In this document: piece after piece, positions 53,082 through 61,090 of the stretch
Layout of the letters: the number at the start of each line of letters is the position of its first letter
Position numbering within the stretch: the stretch's first letter is position 1
Origin: Pauljensenia sp902373545
Lineage (GTDB): Bacteria; Actinomycetota; Actinomycetes; Actinomycetales; Actinomycetaceae
DNA: 64,000 nt
NCBI RefSeq assembly: GCF_041432775.1
Contig: NZ_JAPWAG010000002.1
Coordinates: 62,001 to 126,000, forward strand
Reading direction: 5' to 3'
Position numbers and translations under genes: made by a program
The notes under the pieces: generated by a model
Database searches by the model: none
Seen by the model: the letters and a program-made list of their open reading frames with translations, nothing else
What the model was told of the DNA's origin: nothing

Positions 53082-55385
53082 TTACCTGCTGGTAACGATT
53101 TGAGAACGACGCAGCCAGAGTGCGGCGACACCAACGACGGCCAGCAGAAACGCGACAGGCAATCCCCGGGAATCAGCACCCGTGCGGGCGATGGCCCCAC
53201 GAGGAGCGCCAGCGTTCGGTTTCTTCGTGGAAGCAGGAGCACCCGCGCCGGGGGCAGCCCCCTGGTCCGCGTTGGCCGACGGGGACGGGGCCGGCACAGG
53301 GGCCTCGGTGCCCGCACAGGTCACCGGAATCGTCAGGCCATCCGTGGCCTCGACGACCGTTGCAAAGTCGGTGGCGACCGTCAGCGCCACATTCACGACC
53401 TCGCCGGCCGCCTTCCCCTCACACGCACCCACGACCGTCACATCCACGCTCGCCTGTCCCGCGCCGTCCGTCGTGATGACTGCGGCAGCGTCGGAGGCGT
53501 GCGCGTCCACGAGGGAGTTATCCACGTCGGCCACGGCCTCGGGACCGCCCGCGCTCACGCGCACCTTGCGCGTGATCGAAGGCCCCTCCGAGAAAGACAG
53601 GCCGCGCAGCGGGATCGTCACGGTCGAGCCGTCGGCGACCGCCTCGGTGGGCAGGGTCAGGCCGATCGAGGACTTCGCCTCGCGCGGGGCCAGGCCGCTC
53701 GCGGCGCCCGCAGCCCGGTCCGCGACGCCCGAGTGGCGCGCCAAGTAATCGTTGAATACGTCACGGTCCAGGTTACCGTTCGTCACGGTTGCTCCCCCGC
53801 GAGTGAGGGCCTCGAAGGAATCTCCGCCGTCCAACAGGAAGTTCACGGACCCTACCGTGTAGGTCCCATCAGCCTTCAGCGGCTCACCGTTGATCGTCAC
53901 CGACGTGATACGCTCCCCGTAGGGCCTGGCCGGATCGTAGGTGTAGCGCACGTTCGAGGACAGGCTCAGCTTGAGCATGGGCCGAGAATTCTGCGAGTTC
54001 AGGTCCGTCTTCCACTGCTGTTCGAGCGCGTCCTTGAGGTCCGATCCCTTGAGGGTGACGTAGCCGAGTTCGTTGGAGAAGGGTTCGACCTCGTAGGTCT
54101 GCGCATAGGTGATCGTCCCGTCCTCGTTGGGCACCAGGTCGGCGCGCAGGCCTCCCGCGTTGATCATGCCGATGTCGACGCTCTTTCCGTCCGGGGTGAG
54201 GATCGTCTCGCGCAGCGAGTCGGCCACCAGGTCACCGAGGGAGGACTCGATACCGCGGTTCGAGCCCGGCTCGGTCAGCCCGTCGGGGGTCGTGAAGACA
54301 CCGCGCATGAAGGGTGTCGTGTAGCCGGTCGCGACGACGCGCTTGCCCGCTTCCCTCGAGTCGGCCTCGGCCTTATCAACGATTGCCTGGGTGTCGGGGT
54401 CCGCGCCGCACTGGGCAACCTCGGCGGCCGGGATGAGGATCGAGTCGGCACTCGTGACCTGGCGCGTCGCAGGATCAATCGTCAGGCGGATCAGACCGAG
54501 GTTATCCGTGTAGGAGCCGGACGCGATACCCGCCAGGCGCGGGTTCGCGGACTCGAAGTGCTCCACCGAATTCACGTGGTCGAACTCGTAGGGCACGTGC
54601 GTGTCCCCACCCATGAGGCCATCGACGTCCTTGCCGACCTTCGTGTAGTTGTTCTTCACGTCGTCGTCGAGCATGGCGATGACAACGTCTGCCGTGCCGC
54701 TGTCCTTGAGAGATGCGGCCAGCGAGTTGATACGCGCAATCGGGTCGCTAAAGGTCAGTCCCTCCGTCGTGCCAGGGCTCAGCTTGTAGGGGACGTCCTG
54801 CGCGATGGCCCCGATGAAGGCGACCTTCATGCCTGACGGCGACGTCCACAGCTTGTAGTCCCCGAGGTAGGGGATGCCGTCCCCGTAGGTGCCCATGCCC
54901 TCGATGTTGGCTCCCAGGTACGGGAAGGTCGCCTGCACGTACTCGCTCGGGTTGGAGCCGTCGACGCGCTGCTTAAAGACAGCCTGCCCCATGTCCAGCT
55001 CGTGGTTGCCGATCGTGGAGGCCAGCGGGTTCAGGGTGTTGAGGGCCGCGATAGTCGGGTTGTCGTTGAGCGCGCCCGAGATGTAGGGGGACGCTCCGAT
55101 GTTGTCGCCCAACAGCGTGAAGGACGAGTTCGGGTTCGTCTCGCGTGCCTTCTTCAGGTAGCAGTTCATCGCGGGCAGGCCGGCCTCGCGCACGACTCCC
55201 TTCTTGGTGACCTGCTGGATGTGCCCGTGGACGTCCGTCAGGTTGTAGAGGTCCAGGGTGATCGGCGCGGCCTCGTCCTGCGGCGCGGCCCCCTCCTGCG
55301 GGTTAGCAGCTGCCACTGTTGGCAGCGTTGCCAGGGCGAGCCCGCACACCGAAGCGAGCGCGAGGCGTGTCCATGGTTTGCGCAT
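53082..55385 (-). CDS. cell-wall-anchored 5'-nucleotidase
   Basis: Predicted 767 aa from ATG at MRKPWTRLALASVCG after AAAGGAACA. Signal peptide with cleavage near AAANP. The metallophosphatase domain has LTDVHGHIQ, LGDNIGASPY, TIGNHELDMG and GGDTHVPYEFD, and the 5'-nucleotidase C-terminal domain has MINAGGLRADL and FLLDGGDSFEA. A further region of about 130 residues resembles an immunoglobulin-like spacer. The C-terminus is IARTGADSRG, a hydrophobic helix and RRSQ, an LAxTG-like sortase signal. It hydrolyses external nucleotides to nucleosides and phosphate, feeding the BMP transporter encoded next door. Confidence 0.9.
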   Translation of the reverse strand: MRKPWTRLALASVCGLALATLPTVAAANPQEGAAPQDEAAPITLDLYNLTDVHGHIQQVTKKGVVREAGLPAMNCYLKKARETNPNSSFTLLGDNIGASPYISGALNDNPTIAALNTLNPLASTIGNHELDMGQAVFKQRVDGSNPSEYVQATFPYLGANIEGMGTYGDGIPYLGDYKLWTSPSGMKVAFIGAIAQDVPYKLSPGTTEGLTFSDPIARINSLAASLKDSGTADVVIAMLDDDVKNNYTKVGKDVDGLMGGDTHVPYEFDHVNSVEHFESANPRLAGIASGSYTDNLGLIRLTIDPATRQVTSADSILIPAAEVAQCGADPDTQAIVDKAEADSREAGKRVVATGYTTPFMRGVFTTPDGLTEPGSNRGIESSLGDLVADSLRETILTPDGKSVDIGMINAGGLRADLVPNEDGTITYAQTYEVEPFSNELGYVTLKGSDLKDALEQQWKTDLNSQNSRPMLKLSLSSNVRYTYDPARPYGERITSVTINGEPLKADGTYTVGSVNFLLDGGDSFEALTRGGATVTNGNLDRDVFNDYLARHSGVADRAAGAASGLAPREAKSSIGLTLPTEAVADGSTVTIPLRGLSFSEGPSITRKVRVSAGGPEAVADVDNSLVDAHASDAAAVITTDGAGQASVDVTVVGACEGKAAGEVVNVALTVATDFATVVEATDGLTIPVTCAGTEAPVPAPSPSANADQGAAPGAGAPASTKKPNAGAPRGAIARTGADSRGLPVAFLLAVVGVAALWLRRSQIVTSR

Positions 55386-55440
55386 GGTGTGTTCCTTTCT
55401 GAGCGGCAACAACGCCGCGTGTTGTGGTGACTGGGATGGT

Positions 55441-58002
55441 TCAACGTTGAGGGGCGCCCAGGCGGCGACACGCCGTCCCGCGCACGGCCAGACCCGCGAG
55501 GGCGAGAAGGAACCCGGCCCCGATGGCGAGCTCGGCGCTGGCACCCGTGCGCGCGAGGGCCCGGGCACTCGCGGGAGAGGCGCGGTTCTCCGGGCTCTTT
55601 CCGCGGGACGAGGCCGTGGCACCCCGGGTGGTCACACGCGGTGCGGAGGTGGTGGCGCTATGCGGTCGGGGCCCGGCGGGCGCCGGGCTCGTCGCGGGCG
55701 TCGGGGTGGTGCCCGTTTCCGGTCCTGGCGTCACCGCTGGCACTGGTTCATCGCCCGGTGTGGGCGTGCCTTCGAGGAGCCTGAGCCCAATGATCTCGGG
55801 GTTGTGATCGGAGGAGCGGTAAGGGCCCTCGGCCTCGACGGCCAGGTGGGCGTTCATGCCCGCACGCGAGTACTCGAAGGCGATGGACTCCTGGGCGTTG
55901 ACGGCCCAGCTGGTGACACCGGCAACGAGGGGTGTGGCGGCTGCGTTGGCGAACACGTGGTCCAGCGACCCGGAGCGGCCCGCGTACACGTAGGAGGGCT
56001 CGCCCGATCCCGACACGCGCTCCCACCCGGCGCCTTCGATGGTCTTGATCGGGTCTTCCTGCGAGTAGGAGTTGAAGTCGCCGACCAGCAGCGTGGGTTT
56101 GTCCGCGTAGCGTGCCGCGAACGACGCCAGGGACGAGGCCTGGGCGACGCGGATCGCGTTGGCGTTTCCCTGCCCATCCCCGCTATCGGTGTTACCGTCC
56201 CCGGCCCCGACCGGCACGGACCCCTTGGACTTGAAGTGGTTGGCGATCACCACGAAGGAAGGGGCGGACGCGCGCTCGGTGGTACGCCGCGCGAACTCCT
56301 GGGCCAGCGGCTGGCGTGCAAGGCCCGAGAAAGCCGCGTCGTCGTGGATGACGGAGTCCCCGACCGGCGTGACGGCCGCGGTCTTGTAGATGAAGGCGAC
56401 GCGGATGACGTCCTCGCCGGCCGGGATGGTCGGCGGCGAGGGCACGTATGCCCACACGTCGGATCCCAAGGCCTCGTTCAAGGCGGTCACGAGCCGCGCC
56501 AGGGCGGCGTCGCGGTCACTCCCCACCCCCACGGCGACGGGGTTTTCGATCTCTTCCAGGGCGACCACGTCGGCCCCCAGCGCGTTGATCGCGGAGACAA
56601 TCTTGGCTTCCTGGTTGGCGAAGGCCTCGCGCGAAAACGCGCCGCGCACCTTGCACTTCTTGGCCGTCACGAAGGCGCCCGTGCGGTCCGGGTAGCCCGT
56701 GCATCCGGCCTCGTCGACGCCCAGGTCGGAGAAGTAGTTGAGGACGTTGAAGGTCGCCACGCGCGTGTCCCCGCCGACCGTGGGTGCGCTCGGCCGCTGC
56801 CCGGTGACGGTCACGGGCGATCGGTCGGGATGCCCGGCGACCATGGAGGTCGGCTGAAAGACAAAGGACCCATGCCTCGGCTCCAAGACGACGGGAGCGG
56901 AGAAGGTCACGTGATAGCCCACGCGCGCGGGAGCCCCGTTGGCCAGGTAGGCGTAGGGCACCTCGGTCGCCGCACCCTTCAGCAGGTTCGTGTTCGTCCC
57001 GTCGTCGAGGGTGATCACCCGCGCGGCGTTAGCCGCCTCAAAGTCGCGTGCGGCCTGCCCCGGCGCGACCACGTCGGTCGCGGCGCGCAGCGGCTCGGAG
57101 CCCGGTGTGAGCGCCAGCGTCCCATACTGATTCGCCGCATAGTTGTCCGTGATCGTCCACGTTCCCTGCGGATCCAGCAGCATCGACTCGTAGGCCTCCG
57201 CCTGCCCATCCACAGGGACACCGGTGACCGGAGAGGGAGCCACGGCCTCGCACCCGTCTACCTGCGTGAATCCGGTGGCAGCCAACTGGGTCAGGCTCGA
57301 GGGGTTTTCCTTCGCGGTCGTCGCCGGGAACTCGCCGACCACGCCACTGACGCGCACGCACGTCCCCAGGGCCGGGATCTGGCCGTTCTTCCCCGCGTAG
57401 ACGAACAGCGCGTCCGAGCTGACCCGCCCCTCATCCCACGCGCCGCCACTGCCCGGCGTTTGGATGGTGTAGCCGTCCAGGGTGGCCCCCAGCCCGGATT
57501 CCCCCGCCGGGTAGGCGGCCGTCACGACGCCGACCGTGGTGAGGGTAGCCCCCACCATCGCCGAGTCATCTCCCTCCCCCACCGCCTGGATGTCCGGGAT
57601 TGGGGTATCGACGGTCGCACCGTTTGGCGCGGCATCCTCAGCAGTTGCAACCGCACGCCCAGCGGCACCTTCCGGGGTCGCGGCCACGCTCGCGGGCACG
57701 CCCCCAGTCGTCTCGACGTCGGCGGAGGGCTGAGAGCCACGACTCTCGGGGGCGCTCAGCTGTCCCTCCCCCGTCATTGACGAGGCCGACTGCCCCTGGG
57801 TGATTCCGCTCCCCTGGGCAGCGGGCGTACCGGATGTTTCGGGAGCACGTTGTTCTCCCGACTGAGCAGGGTATCCAACGCCCGACTGAGCAACCTGCGC
57901 AAGTTCCGCCCCGGCGTCAGTCGCCCAAGCGGCAGGAACAAGCCCCACCGCGGACAGAGTGAGCACGCCGAGTACAGCTAACGACCGAGTCCCGCGCGTC
58001 AT
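55441..58002 (-). CDS. cell-wall-anchored ExeM/NucH-type nuclease
   Basis: Predicted 853 aa. Signal peptide MTRGTRSLAVLGVLTLSAVG... ending near AWA. An OB-fold-like segment (about 160-330, ALFVYAGKNGQIPALGTCVRV) precedes an endonuclease/exonuclease/phosphatase domain with VATFNVLNYFSDLG, ADVVALEEIENP, LLVGDFNSYSQEDP and SSDHNPEIIGL, holding the expected Asn, Glu, Asp-x-Asn and Asp-His residues. The C-terminus is LARTGASAEL, a helix and basic residues: a sortase LAxTG signal. Predicted to degrade extracellular DNA (and perhaps RNA) at the cell surface. Ala/Thr/Ser/Pro-rich linker before the anchor. Confidence 0.88.
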   Translation of the reverse strand: MTRGTRSLAVLGVLTLSAVGLVPAAWATDAGAELAQVAQSGVGYPAQSGEQRAPETSGTPAAQGSGITQGQSASSMTGEGQLSAPESRGSQPSADVETTGGVPASVAATPEGAAGRAVATAEDAAPNGATVDTPIPDIQAVGEGDDSAMVGATLTTVGVVTAAYPAGESGLGATLDGYTIQTPGSGGAWDEGRVSSDALFVYAGKNGQIPALGTCVRVSGVVGEFPATTAKENPSSLTQLAATGFTQVDGCEAVAPSPVTGVPVDGQAEAYESMLLDPQGTWTITDNYAANQYGTLALTPGSEPLRAATDVVAPGQAARDFEAANAARVITLDDGTNTNLLKGAATEVPYAYLANGAPARVGYHVTFSAPVVLEPRHGSFVFQPTSMVAGHPDRSPVTVTGQRPSAPTVGGDTRVATFNVLNYFSDLGVDEAGCTGYPDRTGAFVTAKKCKVRGAFSREAFANQEAKIVSAINALGADVVALEEIENPVAVGVGSDRDAALARLVTALNEALGSDVWAYVPSPPTIPAGEDVIRVAFIYKTAAVTPVGDSVIHDDAAFSGLARQPLAQEFARRTTERASAPSFVVIANHFKSKGSVPVGAGDGNTDSGDGQGNANAIRVAQASSLASFAARYADKPTLLVGDFNSYSQEDPIKTIEGAGWERVSGSGEPSYVYAGRSGSLDHVFANAAATPLVAGVTSWAVNAQESIAFEYSRAGMNAHLAVEAEGPYRSSDHNPEIIGLRLLEGTPTPGDEPVPAVTPGPETGTTPTPATSPAPAGPRPHSATTSAPRVTTRGATASSRGKSPENRASPASARALARTGASAELAIGAGFLLALAGLAVRGTACRRLGAPQR

Positions 58003-58086
58003 CGGGATTTCCTCTCAACCTCGCCTCACTGTGAGGGACCCACAGGTCCCGAACCGCAGGCATCTTTACCAACGGCAACACGAGTT

Positions 58087-58335
58087 GTGACAAGTGTAGT
58101 CTCAATCGCACACAAATGGAACCGCATGGGAGGATTCCCGTCCCCCCGCGACGACATACGAGAAGCCACGCAGGAGCAACACGAATACCTCAATCACGCC
58201 CTGCTCATCGAACTGTGGCCACACCTCCACCTCGATGTCAGGATCATCGCTGCCTGGGAGAACACATTCGACTCACTGCGCGGAAAAAACAAATGGGGGC
58301 GCATCCACACCGCACCCACGCACTCGGAGGAATAG
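58087..58335 (+). CDS. doubtful small ORF
   Basis: An 82-aa open frame with a GTG start; the part RDDIREATQEQHEYLNHALL followed by IELWPHLHLDVRIIAAWENTF looks protein-like. No family recognised. It overlaps the presumed promoter region of the nuclease gene, and no good ribosome-binding site is visible. Possibly a remnant. Confidence 0.3.
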   Translation: MTSVVSIAHKWNRMGGFPSPRDDIREATQEQHEYLNHALLIELWPHLHLDVRIIAAWENTFDSLRGKNKWGRIHTAPTHSEE

Positions 58336-58590
58336 CATTCCTGCCGCACAGGAGTGCACACCACCAGCCTCCTTATGCAGGGGATTCCGGCACACGCGAG
58401 CCACTATCGGCGACGTTGGGAAGCCGAGGGCTATCAGACAGAACACGTTGGTGGGGGCAGTTCCAGGTGTTGCGGCATGGGTGGACGAGTTCGTTCCCAC
58501 AGATCACGTCGTCGGCCAGTCAGGTGGCGCTCTGGACCCACCTGCGCGCAGGTTAACGGGCTCTTCGCATGTAAGGGTGTAGGAGGTGTC

Positions 58591-58620
58591 GGAGTGGGCC
58601 GGAATGGGCCGGAATGGGCC
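58591..58620. repeat. 10-bp tandem repeat
   Basis: GGAATGGGCC occurs three times in a row, the first as GGAGTGGGCC. Confidence 0.8.
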
Positions 58621-58756
58621 GGAGTGCAGGTGGTGGCGTGGGCGGCGTGGGCGGCGTGCTCATCCTGCCGCCAGTAGGGCCTAGCTGCGCATGGAGGGGT
58701 GTGGTGGTGAGTGGTTCGGTATGCCAGTTCCGCGTTTGTTCTTGTTTGTTGGGGCA

Positions 58757-58858
58757 CTGCACCCGATCCGTAGGCAATGCACCTCTTCTGTTCGGGTGCA
58801 CCGCCACGTAACGGGTGCACCGCCACGTAACGGGTGCACCGGCACGTAACGGGTGCAG
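58757..58858. repeat. CGGGTGCA array with inversion (locus L6)
   Basis: TGCACCCG and TGCACC stand in one orientation, then CGGGTGCACCGCCACGTAA occurs three times in tandem (58793-58849, 19-base period, one variant base) plus a partial fourth. Architecture matches loci L2-L5 and L7. Confidence 0.8.
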
Positions 58859-58908
58859 CGCCCCCATGCTTGTGGCGGCTGTCGGGGTTGTGGGGGTCTT
58901 CTGTGCTT

Positions 58909-58962
58909 GAGTTGTCTTCCGCTTGGGTTGTCTTCCGGGCTCGAGTTGTCTTCTGCTTGGGT
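58909..58962. repeat. GTTGTCTTCCGC-type tandem repeat
   Basis: Three imperfect units of 16-18 bases with the core GTTGTCTTC followed by CGC, CGG or TGC. Confidence 0.7.
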
Positions 58963-58998
58963 CTTTGTGGTGCCTCATGTTGTGGTTCCTCAGAAATG

Positions 58999-59103
58999 TC
59001 GCACGTAATTCCCTGACATGTATGTCAAACGTTGAAATCGCATCGTTGGAATTGCAACGTTTTGGGGTGCTGCACAAAGTTCGGGTATCCGAATTACGTG
59101 CGA
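58999..59103. repeat. TIR element, copy C
   Basis: 105 bp between TCGCACGTAATT and AATTACGTGCGA. The core holds AAACGTTGAAATCGCATCGTTG; its reverse complement matches copy D (CAAAACGTTGCAATTCCAAC), so C and D are in opposite orientation. Confidence 0.85.
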
Positions 59104-59307
59104 GTTTTGGTAGATGAGGCGCCCCAGGCGAGCTCCTGTGTTCGGTCGTCGTCCCACGACACTGTCCACGATCCCCGGGACGCTTCGAACACCACCCCCA
59201 CACCCCACAATGCGAAGAGCCACATAACCCAACCCGAAGAACACAAAACGTTTACACCACTCCACAGGACTTGACCTGCAGCAGTCCCACATTGCTAACA
59301 TTGAACC

Positions 59308-59844
59308 ATGGGATCACTTGAAGACGAAGTTCGCCGTGAAATCGAAGAAGAAGATATGCGCCGGCGCGCTCAGGTAAGATATTTTAACGTATCCGACCAT
59401 CCAGCGCTTAGTGAATTTAAAGAACTTTTGAGAAAATATAAAGTCCCTCCTGTAAGATTCTACAAAGATATTCGATCAGGAACTTCAATGTTTGGCTTAG
59501 GGCACCCTTTTACGGTCTACTCAGCTGAATCTGAAGGGTGGCTCATTGAAAAGTTAGATTATTATGACTCCTTTATTAAATGTTTTGCATTTACAACAAC
59601 CGGAGAAGCGTATTTTCTCACAGAACTTGAATGGTACGGTCCCAACAGGCGAGGAGTTTCATCAGATGACACTATCACTGCTCATGGTCATCTGAAATTC
59701 GTCAGCCTTGCCAAGGCTCGCCGATGCACCTTCGGGGACAGGAGTGACCTCAGTGTACTCGAAAGAGACTATCTGCGTCCCGCTCTTCGTCAAGTGCTTG
59801 AACATGAGGTGACAAAGGGGATTTTTATTCTGTCTTCTTACTAA
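59308..59844 (+). CDS. A+T-rich orphan protein, unknown
   Basis: Predicted 178 aa with no signal peptide or membrane helix. The N-terminus is highly charged (SLEDEVRREIEEEDMRRRAQ); the rest is mixed alpha/beta with several aromatic residues (YYDSFIKCFAFTTTGEAYFL). I recognise no family. Base composition is far more A+T-rich than the genome average, and it lies between TIR element C and a broken IS256-type transposase, so it was probably acquired. An immunity or toxin-system component is conceivable but unsupported. Confidence 0.6.
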   Translation: MGSLEDEVRREIEEEDMRRRAQVRYFNVSDHPALSEFKELLRKYKVPPVRFYKDIRSGTSMFGLGHPFTVYSAESEGWLIEKLDYYDSFIKCFAFTTTGEAYFLTELEWYGPNRRGVSSDDTITAHGHLKFVSLAKARRCTFGDRSDLSVLERDYLRPALRQVLEHEVTKGIFILSSY

Positions 59845-60009
59845 AGCAAGGCGTGAGCCTACCCCGGGGCGATGGTGCCGCCCGGAGTAGCATCCCGCAT
59901 AGTGGTGTAACCGTGTGGTGGTCGGCTCGTTTGATATGGGTGCGGTCACCGTGTGATCCTTCGAGAAAGCTCTTCTACTTCTCACTCGAAACGATGTGGA
60001 GGCACTACG

Positions 60010-60540
60010 ATGACCGCTCCTCATATTATCGACCCTGCTGGCCTGCTTGGCCAGGCGTTGTCCCAGGCGTCCCCAGATTTGATGCATTCCTTGCTCCAGC
60101 ACCTGATTAACGCGCTGCTCTCAGGGGACGCTGACACGGTGTGTGGGGCCCAGTGGGGCCAACAAGATCCGCAGCGTCACGCCCAACGCAATGGGTATCG
60201 ACACCGGCCCCTGGACACCAGGGTCGGCACCATCGACGTGGCGATCCCCAAGCTGCGTTCAGGCACCTACTTCCCGTCAGCGGTTGCTGCAACGGCGCAA
60301 ACGCAGTGAAACCGCGTTGATCACAGTGGTCGCTGACTGCTACTTAGCGGGAGTATCGACACGGCGCATGGATAAGCTCGTCAAAACCCTGGGAATCACA
60401 GGACTGTCGAAGTCCCAGGTCTCACGCATGGCAACAGACCTAGACGAACACGTCGAACAGTTCCGCAACCGTCCCCTCGATGACGCTGGTCCTTTCACCT
60501 TCGTCGCCGCTGACGCACTGACCATGAAAGTACTGGCCTG
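60010..60540 (+). pseudogene. broken IS256-family transposase
   Basis: The first frame (MTAPHIIDPAGLLGQALSQA to PKLRSGTYFP) and a second frame (LLQRRKRSETALITVVADCY, then GVSTRRMDKLV and SKSQVSRM to FVAADALTMKV) together give the N-terminal half of a mutator-type transposase. A frameshift near 60275-60295 separates them. The reading then departs from the family after TMKV, so the catalytic C-terminal half is missing. The element is dead. The following about 200 bases are unassigned. Confidence 0.85.
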
Positions 60541-60749
60541 GATCATAGTGCACGGGGAGCAACACTATCGCTGCGCTGCGCTGCGTAAGCTGAGGGTCCA
60601 CACCAAGCCAAGCATTCGCCCGTACACCGAGCATGTGGGAGCGTTCATCCCCCACGATGAAACAACCACCTTCAATACCGCCTTCACGCGCTACAAAGCC
60701 GAAAGATCACCACAAAACCAACACGCTCTGCTCTCTAATACGAAGATGA

Positions 60750-60775
60750 AACCCCCGACCATTAAGGCGGGGGTT
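60750..60775 (+). terminator. AACCCCCG hairpin, possible insertion-sequence end
   Basis: AACCCCCG and CGGGGGTT form a perfect 8-bp stem with a 10-base loop. Its setting (GATGAAACCCCCG...GGGGGTT) resembles hairpins at the right ends of IS200/IS605 elements, but no TnpB gene is recognisable, so an ordinary terminator is equally possible. Confidence 0.4.
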
Positions 60776-61090
60776 GGAGGACGTGGCATTAGTCTGCCGC
60801 CACGAAAGCTTTTTGTCGTGGATACTTGATCACCGTGTTTCGTGGTCATCATCTAACAGCTCGCGCTGCCAAGTACCCGTTTCAGCCCGTGTCCTGTTTC
60901 TCGGCATATTCCTGCACGCACATCAAGCAACACAGGATCACGCTTACAAGGACCGAGGCGTATGACACGACAACGATCAACCATGCCAGATTCACAGCCA
61001 CTCAACGAGGCCGTGATACAGCACCTACGGCCCCGACCTGAGGGCATGCACTGTGCCAGCCCCGGCCTCGTCCCTGTCGATGAGCGACAG

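Noticed and set aside
58434..59203. Open frames on the minus strand across the 58.4-59.2 kb repeats
   Set aside because: They are strings of translated tandem repeats and TIR element C without family features.
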